A program made the position numbers and the translations under genes. From Pseudodonghicola sp048268305 (GTDB taxonomy: Bacteria > Pseudomonadota > Alphaproteobacteria > Rhodobacterales > Rhodobacteraceae), in contig NZ_JBLWVT010000006.1 of NCBI RefSeq assembly GCF_048268305.1, positions 186,001 to 250,000 on the forward strand: a stretch of DNA of 64,000 bases. The letters are read 5' to 3'. This document shows, piece by piece, positions 9,056 to 17,826 of the stretch (its first letter is position 1; the number at the start of each line of letters is the position of its first letter). A model generated the notes under the pieces. The model was given only the letters and a program-made list of their open reading frames with translations. It was not told the origin of the DNA and searched no databases.

Positions 9056-10122
9056 CCCAGCCGCTTCTGACGCTCAGGGCGCTCACCCGCGACTTTCCGA
9101 TCAGCGCCGGCGCCTTTCGCAAGCCCAGGATCCTGCGGGCGCTGGATGGCATCGACCTGACCATCAACGCCGGCGAGACGGTGGCGCTGGTCGGCGAATC
9201 CGGCTGTGGCAAATCCACCCTCGGCCGCATCGTCGCCGGGCTCTTGCCAGCCAGCGGCGGCGCCATCCTCTTCGACGGCAAGCCGCCGGCGCGGGGCAAG
9301 GCGCGGGCGCGGCAGATCCAGATCATCCTGCAAGATCCCTTCGGGTCGCTGAACCCCAAGATGACGGTGGGCGAGCTGATCGCCGAACCCGCCCTGCTGC
9401 ACGATCTGGTGCCGCGCGGTGAGGCCCATCGCCGGGTGGCAGAGCTGTTGCAGCTTGTCGGCCTGCCCGAAGGCGTCGCCGCGCGTTATCCCCACGCGCT
9501 GTCGGGCGGGCAGCGGCAGCGGGTCGCCATCGCCCGGGCGCTGGCCACCGAACCGCGGCTGATCGTCTGCGACGAGGCGGTCTCGGCGCTCGACGTCTCG
9601 GTGCAGGCGCAGATCGCCAACCTGCTGCAGGACATCCAGCGGCGCACCGGGGTCAGCCTGCTGTTCATCTCGCACGGGCTGTCACTGGTCGAACATATCA
9701 GCGACCGGGTGGCGGTGATGTATCTGGGCCGGATCGTCGAGGAAGGCCCGGCCGAGCGGCTGTTCACCGCGCCGCGCCACCCCTATACCCAGGCGCTGAT
9801 CTCGGCCACGCCGGAACCGGTGCCGGGCGCCGGCGCCCCCCGCATCCCGCTGACCGGCGAGGTGCCAAGCCCGCTGTCCCTGCCCTCGGGCTGCCGGTTC
9901 CGCAGCCGCTGCCCGGTGGCGCGCCCGGCCTGTTCCGGCACCGATCCGATGCTCGCACCGCTGAGCACGGCGCACGATCACCGTATCGCCTGCCTCTTCG
10001 CCGAGGAGATCGCGCCGCTCGTCCGGCCCGATGTCGACCCGCCGGAAAGGCTGATGCGCGCCCTCGCGCTCTATCGTCGGGCGGCCGACCTTCAAAAGAC
10101 CTCTCAGGAGACTTCATCGTGA
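9052..10122 (+). CDS. ABC transporter ATP-binding protein, DppF/OppF type
   Basis: A 356-residue second ATPase, pairing with the DppD-type subunit. Walker A is GESGCGKS, the signature is LSGGQRQRVAIARAL, Walker B is LIVCDEAVSALD, and the C-terminal motif is CRFRSRCPVA. It starts at ATG 9052 in a 4-bp overlap with the previous gene. Its own stop overlaps the GTG start of the next gene, so the operon runs on into the deacylase. Confidence 0.93.
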   Translation: MTQPLLTLRALTRDFPISAGAFRKPRILRALDGIDLTINAGETVALVGESGCGKSTLGRIVAGLLPASGGAILFDGKPPARGKARARQIQIILQDPFGSLNPKMTVGELIAEPALLHDLVPRGEAHRRVAELLQLVGLPEGVAARYPHALSGGQRQRVAIARALATEPRLIVCDEAVSALDVSVQAQIANLLQDIQRRTGVSLLFISHGLSLVEHISDRVAVMYLGRIVEEGPAERLFTAPRHPYTQALISATPEPVPGAGAPRIPLTGEVPSPLSLPSGCRFRSRCPVARPACSGTDPMLAPLSTAHDHRIACLFAEEIAPLVRPDVDPPERLMRALALYRRAADLQKTSQETSS

Positions 10123-11117
10123 CCACCCAAATCTGGTCCACCGTCGATTTCGACGCCAAGGGCGTGCAGACCGGCGATCTCTGCCTGCCGCATTCGGTGC
10201 ACCGTTCCGCCTATGGGGTGATCCCCATCCCCGTCGCCGTGGTCAATGGCGCGCCGGGGCCGACGCTGCTGCTGACCGGCGGCACCCATGGCGACGAATA
10301 CGAAGGCCCGATCGCCATCCGCCGGCTGCTGTGCGGCCTTGATCCCGCCAGCCTGAAGGGCCGCGTCATCGCCCTGCCGATGCTGAACGCGCCCGCCTTT
10401 CGCGCCGGTCTCAGAACCTCGCCCGAGGATGGCGGCAACCTCAACCGCGCCTATCCGGGCGATCCCCAGGGCGGGCCGACCAGCGCCATTGCCCATTACA
10501 TGTCCTCGGTGCTGCTGCCGATGGCGGATTACTTTCACGACATCCACGCCGGCGGCTCGTCGCTGCAATACCAGCCCTTCGTGTCGATCCGCCGCAGCGG
10601 CGACGTGGCGCTGGACCAGGCCGCGCTCTCGGCCGCCCGCGCCTTCGGGGCCGAGCGGATCCTGATCTGGGATTACAGCCCCGATCCCCGGCTCTCGACC
10701 TCGGAATCGAACCGGCAGAAGGTGGTGTCGCTGGGCGGAGAGTTCGGCGGCGGCGGCTCGGTCTCGCGCCCCGGTGTGGCGCTGGTCGAGGCCGGGCTGC
10801 GCCGGGTGATGGCGCATTGGGGGATGATCGAGGACGCGCCCGCCGCGCCCGGACGCCCGGCGCGCGAACTGCAGATCAAGACCCGCGATTACTATGTCTA
10901 CGCTACCCGATCGGGCGTGTTCGAACCGGCGGTGGATCTGGGCACCGAGATTGCCCAGGGCGATCTTGCCGGCCAGGTGTGGAGCACAGAGGATCTGGCC
11001 GACCGACCGAGTGAGCAATTTTTCCGCCATGACGGCACCGTTCTGTGCCTGCGCCACCCCGGACTGGTGCAGCGCGGCGACTGTCTGGCCCATCTGGCAA
11101 CCGAGGTTCCGCAATGA
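10119..11117 (+). CDS. Succinylglutamate desuccinylase/aspartoacylase-family deacylase
   Basis: A 332-residue zinc-dependent amidohydrolase of the AstE/AspA branch of the M14-like fold, without a signal peptide and therefore cytoplasmic. The zinc motif GGTHGDEYEG supplies His and Glu; the third ligand is His in FHDIHAGG. An Arg-rich substrate loop (RTSPEDGGNLNRAYPG) is also present. The family removes acyl groups from N-acyl amino acids; DoeB, an N-acetyl-diaminobutyrate deacetylase, looks similar, but no ectoine genes are nearby. The GTG start (10119) overlaps the upstream stop. It probably deacylates what the importer brings in. Confidence 0.85.
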   Translation: MTTQIWSTVDFDAKGVQTGDLCLPHSVHRSAYGVIPIPVAVVNGAPGPTLLLTGGTHGDEYEGPIAIRRLLCGLDPASLKGRVIALPMLNAPAFRAGLRTSPEDGGNLNRAYPGDPQGGPTSAIAHYMSSVLLPMADYFHDIHAGGSSLQYQPFVSIRRSGDVALDQAALSAARAFGAERILIWDYSPDPRLSTSESNRQKVVSLGGEFGGGGSVSRPGVALVEAGLRRVMAHWGMIEDAPAAPGRPARELQIKTRDYYVYATRSGVFEPAVDLGTEIAQGDLAGQVWSTEDLADRPSEQFFRHDGTVLCLRHPGLVQRGDCLAHLATEVPQ

Positions 11118-12091
11118 CGACCGTCACCGAACTGCCCCCCACCGCGCTGCCCGAGGGCGCGCTGCAGGCCCAACGCCCGAACGCCTCGCATATCACCGCG
11201 CTCGGCATCCGCGATGCGGCGGGCAAGATCCTGGCCTATGCCGGGCTGCGCCAGCGCCGCACGGCCGAGGTGATCCATGTGATCGCCTGGTCGGCACCCG
11301 AGCCGCTCGCCGCCGATCTGGCCGCGGGGGTCGAGGCCTTCGCCCGCGCCCGCCAGGCCGATCTGCTGCGCGCCATCCCGGAGCAGGCGACGGCCATCGC
11401 CGCGCTTGGGCTTGAGGACAGCGGCCGCGGCTATGCCGAGCGCTGGCTGAGCGATCCGATCCCGCTGACCCATCCGGTGGCGAAATACAATCAGTCGACC
11501 GATTACACCTGCGGCCCGGTGTCGCTGTCCATGGCGATGGGCCAGATCACCCGGTCGCAGGAATTCGAGATCTGGCGCGAGGCCACCACCATGGTCGGGC
11601 TGACCGGCCCGGGCGGCTGCGGCCCCTATGGCATGTCGCTCGCCGCAGTGAAACGCGGCTTCCGGGTCGAGCTGCATTTCGACAGCAACGGCCCGGTCAT
11701 GCTGGACCGCGCCAATACCCCGGGCAAGCGCGACATCTCGACCTTCGTGCAGACCGAATTCCGCCAAAGGGCCGAGGCGGAACCCGCCATCGAGATCCAT
11801 GCCGACCGACTGCCGGCCGAGGCGATGGTAAGCGCGGTGGCTGAGGGCGCCATGGTGATCCTGCTGATCGACCAGTGCCACACCCACGATCATCACGCAC
11901 CACATTGGATCCTTTTGCATTCGGTGCGCGCCGACGGCACCTTTCTGGTCAACGACCCCTGGGTCGAGCCCCCCGATCAGGAAACCGGCGCCGATGTCGA
12001 CTGCCTGCCGATGAAGGCCGAAACGCTCTACAAGATGGGGGCCTATGGCGATCCCGCCTATCACGCAGCGCTGATCCTGCGCCCCGCGTAA
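11114..12091 (+). CDS. C39-like cysteine peptidase, cytoplasmic
   Basis: A 325-residue protein. Residues 1-120 form an unassigned N-terminal domain. From about 121 it is a papain-like C39 peptidase fold with catalytic Cys133 (STDYTCGPVSLSMAM), His264 (HHAPHWILLHSV) and Asp281 (FLVNDPW). It has no signal peptide, no membrane segment and no ABC exporter domain, unlike bacteriocin-processing C39 proteases. It overlaps the deacylase gene by 4 bp and ends the operon, so it likely acts on an imported peptide or conjugate. Proteolytic activity is inferred from the intact triad. Confidence 0.75.
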   Translation: MTTVTELPPTALPEGALQAQRPNASHITALGIRDAAGKILAYAGLRQRRTAEVIHVIAWSAPEPLAADLAAGVEAFARARQADLLRAIPEQATAIAALGLEDSGRGYAERWLSDPIPLTHPVAKYNQSTDYTCGPVSLSMAMGQITRSQEFEIWREATTMVGLTGPGGCGPYGMSLAAVKRGFRVELHFDSNGPVMLDRANTPGKRDISTFVQTEFRQRAEAEPAIEIHADRLPAEAMVSAVAEGAMVILLIDQCHTHDHHAPHWILLHSVRADGTFLVNDPWVEPPDQETGADVDCLPMKAETLYKMGAYGDPAYHAALILRPA

Positions 12092-12101
12092 GGCGCCCAG
12101 A

Positions 12102-12130
12102 GGCCGGGGGAAGCGATCAGCCCCCCGGTC
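12102..12130 (+). terminator. Hairpin at the end of the peptide-importer operon
   Basis: GGCCGGGGG (12102-12110) pairs with CCCCCGGTC (12122-12130) over 9 bp including one G-U, starting 10 bp past the stop. It lacks a T-run, so it may be an mRNA 3'-end stabiliser or a Rho-assisted terminator. Confidence 0.4.
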
Positions 12131-12249
12131 CATCCCCGCGCATGGCGCGACCTCTGGCCTGCGGGCTCTTGGGGGCGCGATGGATTGTCGTCGCGCCAAC
12201 AAGCGGCTAAGCGACATCCGGACGGACCCGCAGCCAGAAAAGACATGGG

Positions 12250-12702
12250 ATGGACCAGTTCGACCGCCGCATCCTCGCCCTCGTGCAGAGGAACTGCCAG
12301 CTCAAGACCGAGACCATCGCCGCGGAGATCGGCCTTTCCGCCTCGGCCGTCCAGCGGCGGCTGCGCGCGCTGCGCGCCAATGGCACCATCGCCGCCGAGG
12401 TCGCGGTGGTGCAGCCGCGCGCCGGCATGACCTTCATCGCCGGGCTCGAGATCGCGCGCGACAATTACGAGGCGCTCGACCGGCTGCGGCACTGGGCCGA
12501 GACGCACGACAATATCCAGCAGCTCTATTACGTCACCGGCGGTGTCGATCTGATCGCCGTGGTGCTGGCCCGGGACGCCGAAGACTATGACGCCATCACC
12601 GCCGCGATGATGCGCGACAATCCGATGATCGAGCGGATCACCACCAATGTGGTGCTGCGGCCGATGAAGGTGGGTCTCTACCGACCGATGGACGAGACCT
12701 GA
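12250..12702 (+). CDS. Lrp/AsnC-family transcriptional regulator
   Basis: A 150-residue feast/famine regulator. The N-terminal helix-turn-helix (MDQFDRRILALVQRN, then IGLSASAVQRRLRALR) is followed by an AsnC ligand-binding ferredoxin-like domain (YYVTGGVDLIAVVLARD). It lies 122 bp upstream of a C-S lyase gene on the same strand. Lrp-type regulators next to such lyases (for example mdeR-mdeA in Pseudomonas) control sulfur amino acid breakdown, so local control of that gene is likely. Confidence 0.9.
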   Translation: MDQFDRRILALVQRNCQLKTETIAAEIGLSASAVQRRLRALRANGTIAAEVAVVQPRAGMTFIAGLEIARDNYEALDRLRHWAETHDNIQQLYYVTGGVDLIAVVLARDAEDYDAITAAMMRDNPMIERITTNVVLRPMKVGLYRPMDET

Positions 12703-12824
12703 GCCGCCCGGCGGCGCGCATCCCCGCCTTGACGCGGGAAATCCGCGCGGCCAGGGCGATGATCGACGCCCGGCGGCGCGATGTCCAGGTATCGTCGCGG
12801 CGAACAGCAAGACGAGCCCCGACG

Positions 12825-14054
12825 ATGACCGATCCCCTTCTTCGCCCCCTGCCCGCAGACCTGCGCCCGGAAACCCTGGCGCTGGATGCCGGGCTGACGA
12901 TCAACCCCGCGACGCGGACGATCCAGCCCGACATCGCCATGTCGGTCAACAATCTGGTGACCCCGGGCGAAGGCGCCTTTTCCGCCGCCGGTCTCGGCGA
13001 TATCGCCGATGAACCCTATACCTATGCCCGCTGGCTGAACCCGACGGTGCGGGCGCTGGAAACCCGCCTCGCAGCGCTGGAGGGGGCCGAGGACGCGCTG
13101 GCCGCCGCCACCGGGGTGGCCGCGATCGCCGGGCTGTTCCTGACCTTTCTCAAGGCGGGCGACCATCTGATCATCAGCGACGTCACCTATGCCGGCGCGG
13201 CCGAGCTGGCGCGGTCGATCCTGACCGATCTCGGCATCGAGGTGACGCCGGTCAACCTGTCGCGTCCCGAGGCGCTGCGTGCGGCGCTGCGGCCGAACAC
13301 CCGGCTGGTGCATTGCGAGACGCCCTGCAACCCGATCCTGCGCCTGACTGACCTGGCCGAGATCGCCACCATCGCCCATGCGCAGGGCGCGCTGGTCTCG
13401 GTGGACAGCACCCTGGCGACGCCGGCCTCGACCCGGCCGCTGTCGCTTGGTGTCGATCTGGTGGTGCATTCACTGACCAAGTTCATCAATGGCCATGGCG
13501 ATGCGCTTGGCGGCGCGGTGGCCGGGCGCAAGGAGTTGGTGGCACGGATGCGCGGGCGCGCCGGGGTCTATCTGGGGGCGGCGATGTCGGCCTCGAACGC
13601 CTGGCTGATCCTGCGCGGCATCGACACCTTCTATCCCCGGATGAAGCAGATCAACGACAGCGCCGGGCGGATCGCCCGGTTCCTGGAAACCCATCCGGCG
13701 GTCGAACGGGTGATCTGGCCCGGCCTGCCGTCGCATCCGCAATATGAGCTGGCCCGGCGGCAGATGGATCTGCCCGGCGGGGTGATCGCCTTTCGCACCG
13801 CCGATCCGCAGGCGATGGCACGCCAATTGGCCCACCGTCTGCGGGTGGCGCATTACGCCTTTTCGCTGGGCCACCAGCGCAGCATCGTGACGCTCCTCGA
13901 CACCGAGGAGATGATCGAGGGCACCTATCGGCTGAGCGGCGAGGCGCTGGAGGACTATCGCCGCTTTGCCGGCGACGGGCTGTTCCGCCTGTCGGTCGGG
14001 CTGGAGGCGGCCGAGGATCTGATCGCCGATCTCGATCAGGCCCTGACCACCTGA
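12825..14054 (+). CDS. Cys/Met-metabolism PLP-dependent enzyme (C-S lyase type)
   Basis: A 409-residue member of the cystathionine beta/gamma-lyase and methionine gamma-lyase family. The PLP lysine is in VVHSLTKFINGHGD, the phosphate/ring-binding region has AAATGVAAI, and the Asp pairing with the PLP nitrogen is in VSVDSTLATP. The active-site Tyr region reads DVTYAGA; the Cys found there in classic methionine gamma-lyases is absent, so lyase specificity is open (cystathionine or methionine gamma-lyase, or a synthase). ATG 12825 was preferred to an earlier in-frame ATG because the family fold begins there. It ends 4 bp from the convergent homocysteine methyltransferase gene. Confidence 0.88.
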   Translation: MTDPLLRPLPADLRPETLALDAGLTINPATRTIQPDIAMSVNNLVTPGEGAFSAAGLGDIADEPYTYARWLNPTVRALETRLAALEGAEDALAAATGVAAIAGLFLTFLKAGDHLIISDVTYAGAAELARSILTDLGIEVTPVNLSRPEALRAALRPNTRLVHCETPCNPILRLTDLAEIATIAHAQGALVSVDSTLATPASTRPLSLGVDLVVHSLTKFINGHGDALGGAVAGRKELVARMRGRAGVYLGAAMSASNAWLILRGIDTFYPRMKQINDSAGRIARFLETHPAVERVIWPGLPSHPQYELARRQMDLPGGVIAFRTADPQAMARQLAHRLRVAHYAFSLGHQRSIVTLLDTEEMIEGTYRLSGEALEDYRRFAGDGLFRLSVGLEAAEDLIADLDQALTT

Positions 14055-14058
14055 GTCC

Positions 14059-14952
14059 TCAGTCGTTCAGATGGGTGGCGAGATGGTGGATATGCTCGGT
14101 TCCGATGCCACAGCAACCGCCGATGATCGTCGCCCCCTTCGCGGTCCAGCGCTCGGCCCAGCCGCAATAATGCGGCGGGTCGAGATCGTCGCGCAGAACC
14201 GACACCACCTCGTTCGCGGCGCCGTCCTCGTCTTGGGATTCGTCGAAGGCATTGGCATAGACCCCAAGCGGCAGATCCGGCGCGACGGCACGGGCGGCGA
14301 CCAGCGCCGCCTCCATCACCTCGGGGCGCGAGCAGTTGAACAGCATCGCCGCCGCCCCGACCCCCAGCGCCAGCCGCGCGGCCTCGGCCACCGACTGGCC
14401 CGAGCGCAACTGCGGCTCAGGCATCTGGTCGGGCTCGACGTCATCGCGCAGGGTGAAGGAGAGCCACAGGGGCTTGCCCGTCTGGCTGACCGCCTGCGCT
14501 GCCGCTGCGGCCTCTTCCAGGCTGCTCTGCGTCTCGGCCAGCCACAGATCCACATGCGGGGCGAGGCCCGCCACCAGCACGCCCAGAATTTCCTGACCCC
14601 GATCGGCGCGGAACAGATCAGGTCGATAGGAGCCGAAGACCGGCGGCAGCGATCCCGCCACCTTCACCCCCGGCGCCGCATCCGCCGCCTGCCGGGCCAT
14701 CTGCCCGGCCAGGTCGGCCAACCGCGCGCCATCGGTGCGAAACCGTTCCTCTCCGATGTGGAAGGGCACCAGCGCATAGGAATCGGTGGTGATGACCTGC
14801 GCGCCGGCGCGGATGAAGTTCTCGTGCACCTGACGGACGGTCTCGGGCGCCTCGATCAGCGCCAGCGCCGACCATTCGGGCTGCCGGAACGGCGCCCCGA
14901 TGCGTTCGAGTTCGCGGCTCATGCCGCCGTCGAGGATGGTGATCTTGCTCAT
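14059..14952 (-). CDS. Homocysteine S-methyltransferase family protein
   Basis: A 297-residue enzyme of the MmuM/BHMT type that moves a methyl group from S-methylmethionine or a similar donor to homocysteine, making methionine. Zinc-binding cysteines are visible in LFNCSRPE and GGCCGIGTEHI. The N-terminus ILDGGMSREL is the usual family start. It is the last gene of the seven-gene amidohydrolase/ABC operon. Its ATG (14952) overlaps the GntR stop by 4 bp. It converges on the C-S lyase, giving a local sulfur amino acid neighbourhood. Confidence 0.9.
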   Translation of the reverse strand: MSKITILDGGMSRELERIGAPFRQPEWSALALIEAPETVRQVHENFIRAGAQVITTDSYALVPFHIGEERFRTDGARLADLAGQMARQAADAAPGVKVAGSLPPVFGSYRPDLFRADRGQEILGVLVAGLAPHVDLWLAETQSSLEEAAAAAQAVSQTGKPLWLSFTLRDDVEPDQMPEPQLRSGQSVAEAARLALGVGAAAMLFNCSRPEVMEAALVAARAVAPDLPLGVYANAFDESQDEDGAANEVVSVLRDDLDPPHYCGWAERWTAKGATIIGGCCGIGTEHIHHLATHLND

Positions 14953-15623
14953 GGTTTCTCCTGCGTCGCGGCAAGCGACAGATAGCCCGCCACATCGAGT
15001 TCGATGGAGGCGTCGATATGGGTGCGCACCTGCTGTTCGGCCTGATCCGGGGTTCCCGACCGCAGCGCGTCGAACAATGGCTGATGTTCGGCAACAAGCG
15101 GGTTGCGGCGCGGCCAGCGCTCTTCCGACCAGCGATAGAGCCACTCCATCTTGTCGGCCAAGAGCGCGTGGCGACGGATCAGATGCTGATGCCCGGTCTG
15201 GCGCACAAAGCTCATGTGAAAGCCGAGATCGGCCTTGACCCGCGCGTCGGTCCCCGCCTCTTCCGCCGTGGCCAGACCGGCGAAGGCGGCCGACACCAGC
15301 TCAAGCCCGAGGCTGTCGCGGCGTTCGGCCAGGATCCGCGCGGCAAGCCCCTCATAGGCCGAGCGCAGGGTATAGATCTCCCAGATCGCGCGATCGTCCA
15401 GCTCGGCCACGCGCCAGCTCGAATAGGGCGAGCGGGTGACCATCTCCTGCGCCTCGAGGTCGAACAGAGCTGAGCGCACGGTGCCCCGCCCGGTGCCGAT
15501 CCGTTCGGTCAGCGCCTGTTCGGTCAGAACCTCCGCCGGCGCGAACTGGCCGCGCACGATGGCGTCGCGCAGCCAATCGGCCGCCTGCTGCTGAAGACTT
15601 CGCCGTTCGATCGGTGTGCGCAT
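14949..15623 (-). CDS. GntR-family transcriptional regulator (FCD/FadR subfamily)
   Basis: A 224-residue regulator. The N-terminal winged helix (RDAIVRGQFAPAEVLTEQALTERIGTGRGTVRSAL) joins a helical FCD ligand-binding domain carrying metal-binding His and Asp candidates (DLGFHMSFVRQTGHQHL, LVAEHQPLFDAL). The ATG at 15623 is chosen over one 36 bp upstream because GAGG precedes it and the earlier one would overlap the ATPase gene. It lies inside the operon it probably represses. Confidence 0.88.
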   Translation of the reverse strand: MRTPIERRSLQQQAADWLRDAIVRGQFAPAEVLTEQALTERIGTGRGTVRSALFDLEAQEMVTRSPYSSWRVAELDDRAIWEIYTLRSAYEGLAARILAERRDSLGLELVSAAFAGLATAEEAGTDARVKADLGFHMSFVRQTGHQHLIRRHALLADKMEWLYRWSEERWPRRNPLVAEHQPLFDALRSGTPDQAEQQVRTHIDASIELDVAGYLSLAATQEKP

Positions 15624-15630
15624 GGAAACC

Positions 15631-16416
15631 TCAGCGGTTGCGGTCGAAATGGCTGGCAAGAAAGGCGCGGGCGCGGTCCGACCGCGGATTGCCGAAGACC
15701 TCGGCCGGAGTGCCGTCCTCTTCGATGCGGCCCTGGTGCAGGAACACCACCCGCGAGGACACTTCGCGCGCGAAGCCCATCTCGTGGGTGACGATCAGCA
15801 TGGTGCGACCCTCCTCGGCCAAGCTCTGGATCACCTTCAGCACCTCGCCCACCAGTTCGGGGTCGAGCGCCGATGTCGGCTCGTCGAACAGGATCGCCCG
15901 CGGATGCTGGGCCAGAGCGCGGGCAATCGCCACGCGCTGCTGCTGCCCACCGGAAAGCTGCATCGGCCAGGCGTCGCGCTTCTCGGCCAGCCCCACCTTC
16001 TCAAGCAGCGCCAGCGCCTCGTCCACCGCCTCGGCCCGCGGGCGCCCCTGCACGAAAAGCGGCGCCTCGATCACGTTTTCCAGCACGCTGCGGTGCGGCC
16101 AAAGGTTGAAGCTCTGGAACACGAACCCCAGTTCGCGCCGCATCAGCCGGGCGGTGGCCTCTTCCTTGCGGCTGAGACGTCCGCCCTTCGGCGAGAGGCT
16201 GTCGGTGCCCACCGTGACGGTGCCGCTGTCGGGCACCTCGAGCATCGGGATGCAGCGCAGCAGCGTGCTCTTGCCGGAACCGGAAGAGCCGATCATCGAG
16301 ATCACGTCGCCATCATGCGCGCTGAGGTCGATGCCGCGCAGCACCTCGTTGTTGCCAAAGCTCTTGTGCAGCCCGGTGATGGACAGCGCAGGCCCTTGTT
16401 TGTCTTGCTCGGTCAT
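15631..16416 (-). CDS. Polar amino acid ABC transporter ATP-binding protein
   Basis: A 261-residue GlnQ/HisP-type ATPase. Walker A is GSSGSGKST, the signature is LSGGQQQRVAIARAL, Walker B is AILFDEPTSALD, and the switch is VTHEMGFAREV, all typical of PAAT importers. It overlaps the permease gene by 4 bp and is followed after 7 bp by the GntR gene. It energises uptake by the two permeases upstream. Confidence 0.93.
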   Translation of the reverse strand: MTEQDKQGPALSITGLHKSFGNNEVLRGIDLSAHDGDVISMIGSSGSGKSTLLRCIPMLEVPDSGTVTVGTDSLSPKGGRLSRKEEATARLMRRELGFVFQSFNLWPHRSVLENVIEAPLFVQGRPRAEAVDEALALLEKVGLAEKRDAWPMQLSGGQQQRVAIARALAQHPRAILFDEPTSALDPELVGEVLKVIQSLAEEGRTMLIVTHEMGFAREVSSRVVFLHQGRIEEDGTPAEVFGNPRSDRARAFLASHFDRNR

Positions 16417-17102
16417 CGGGCGGTCCTTCCGAATTGCCAGGGCGAGAGGCGGCGCTCAAGCCAGGTCGCGGCCCTTGCGACCAGGATGGAGAGCGCCAGA
16501 TAGATGACGGCGGCGCAGAGCAGGATCTCGACCGCGCGCCAGGTTTCCGAGATCGCCGCGCGGGCGATGCCGGTCATGTCCATCAAGGTGATGGTCGACA
16601 CCAGCGCCGTCGCCTTGAGCATCGAGATGATCTCGTTGGTATAGGCCGGCAGTGCCTGGCGGATCGCGATCGGCAGGGTGATGCGGCGCAGGATGGTCAG
16701 CCGCGACATCCCCGACACTCTCCCTGCCTCGATCGCACCCTTGGGCACGGCGCGCAGGCCACCGCGCAGGATTTCCGACGTATAGGCCGCGTCATTCAGC
16801 ACCAGCGCCAGCAGGCCGCACCAATAGGGTTCGCGCAGGAAGGGCCAGAGAAAGCTGTGGCGGATGAACCCGAAGTTCGCCAGCCCGAAGTAGATCATGA
16901 AGATCTGGATCAGCAGCGGCGTGCCGCGGAACAGGAAGACATAGGAGGAGGCGACCGCATCGCCCGCCCGCGTCGTCCGGAGGAGGTTCAGCAGCAGCGC
17001 CAGAACCCCGCCGCCCAGCAGCGACAGCAGCCACAGGTTCAGCGTCAGCGGCAGGCCGGTCAGGATGCGGCCGAAAATACCGGTGAGAAAGCTCAGGTCC
17101 AT
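16413..17102 (-). CDS. Polar amino acid ABC transporter permease (HisM/GlnP type)
   Basis: A 229-residue inner-membrane permease with about five helices. The EAA loop reads EAGRVSGMSRLTILRRITLP, and the N-terminal half contains SYVFLFRGTPLLIQIFMIY, a hallmark of the His/Glu/Gln/Arg permease family. It starts 1 bp after the companion permease and overlaps the ATPase start. Confidence 0.92.
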   Translation of the reverse strand: MDLSFLTGIFGRILTGLPLTLNLWLLSLLGGGVLALLLNLLRTTRAGDAVASSYVFLFRGTPLLIQIFMIYFGLANFGFIRHSFLWPFLREPYWCGLLALVLNDAAYTSEILRGGLRAVPKGAIEAGRVSGMSRLTILRRITLPIAIRQALPAYTNEIISMLKATALVSTITLMDMTGIARAAISETWRAVEILLCAAVIYLALSILVARAATWLERRLSPWQFGRTAR

Positions 17103-17103
17103 T

Positions 17104-17826
17104 CTACAGCCCCCCGTGCTGATGGCCGCGCAGGCTGCGCCGCTCGGCCAGACGGAAAAGCTGATCCGACAGCGAGGTGATGATCAGATAGATCACCGCC
17201 CCCGCCGCGTAGAACAGGAAATGCTCCTGCGTGGTGCCGGCGGCGACATTGACCTGGCGCATGGTCTCGACCAGCCCGGTGACCGAGACCAGCGCCGATT
17301 CCTTGATCACCGATTGCCACTGGTTGCCCATGCCGGGCAGCGCCGTCACCATCGCCTGCGGCGCGATCACCCGGCGAAACAACGTCAATCGGGTCATGCC
17401 GACGACGCGCCCGGCCTCGACCGTGCCCTTGGGCACCGCCTGCCAGGCGCCGCGCAGCACCTCGGACTGGTTCGCGGCCGAGATCAGCCCGATCGCCAGC
17501 ATCCCGGCCACGAAGCCCGAGATATCGAAAGGGCCGGCAAGGCCGAGAGCGGTTCCGACGGCCGTCACCACCTGACGGCCGCCGAAGTAGAACAGATAGA
17601 TCACCAGGATCTCGGGCACGCCGCGCAGGACGACGGTATAGGCCTCGGCCAGCGCCCGCAGAACGGCATTGCCGCCGATCCGGGCCCAGGCGATCAACAT
17701 CCCGAGCCCGAGGCCCCAGAGAAAGGCCGCGACCGAGACGGCGAGCGTCATCAACCCGGCCTTGACCAGGACAAGGCCCCAGCCTTCGTCGCCGAAGCCC
17801 AGCAGTGCGAGATCCCCTATCTGCAT
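17104..17826 (-). CDS. Polar amino acid ABC transporter permease (HisQ type)
   Basis: A 240-residue second permease. The EAA loop is EAGRVVGMTRLTLFRRVIAPQ and the family segment YTVVLRGVPEILVIYLFYFG is clear. The ATG at 17826 is chosen because it overlaps the binding-protein stop (TGATG). An ATG 33 bp earlier would lie inside that gene. Confidence 0.92.
   Translation of the reverse strand: MQIGDLALLGFGDEGWGLVLVKAGLMTLAVSVAAFLWGLGLGMLIAWARIGGNAVLRALAEAYTVVLRGVPEILVIYLFYFGGRQVVTAVGTALGLAGPFDISGFVAGMLAIGLISAANQSEVLRGAWQAVPKGTVEAGRVVGMTRLTLFRRVIAPQAMVTALPGMGNQWQSVIKESALVSVTGLVETMRQVNVAAGTTQEHFLFYAAGAVIYLIITSLSDQLFRLAERRSLRGHQHGGL

Noticed and set aside
12703..12824. SAM riboswitch upstream of the C-S lyase
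   Set aside because: I looked for SAM-II-like conserved blocks in the leader and found none; the leader is GC-rich with no matching pseudoknot pattern.
14071..14985. A 304-codon plus-strand frame
   Set aside because: It is antisense to homocysteine S-methyltransferase, whose zinc motifs make the minus strand the real gene.
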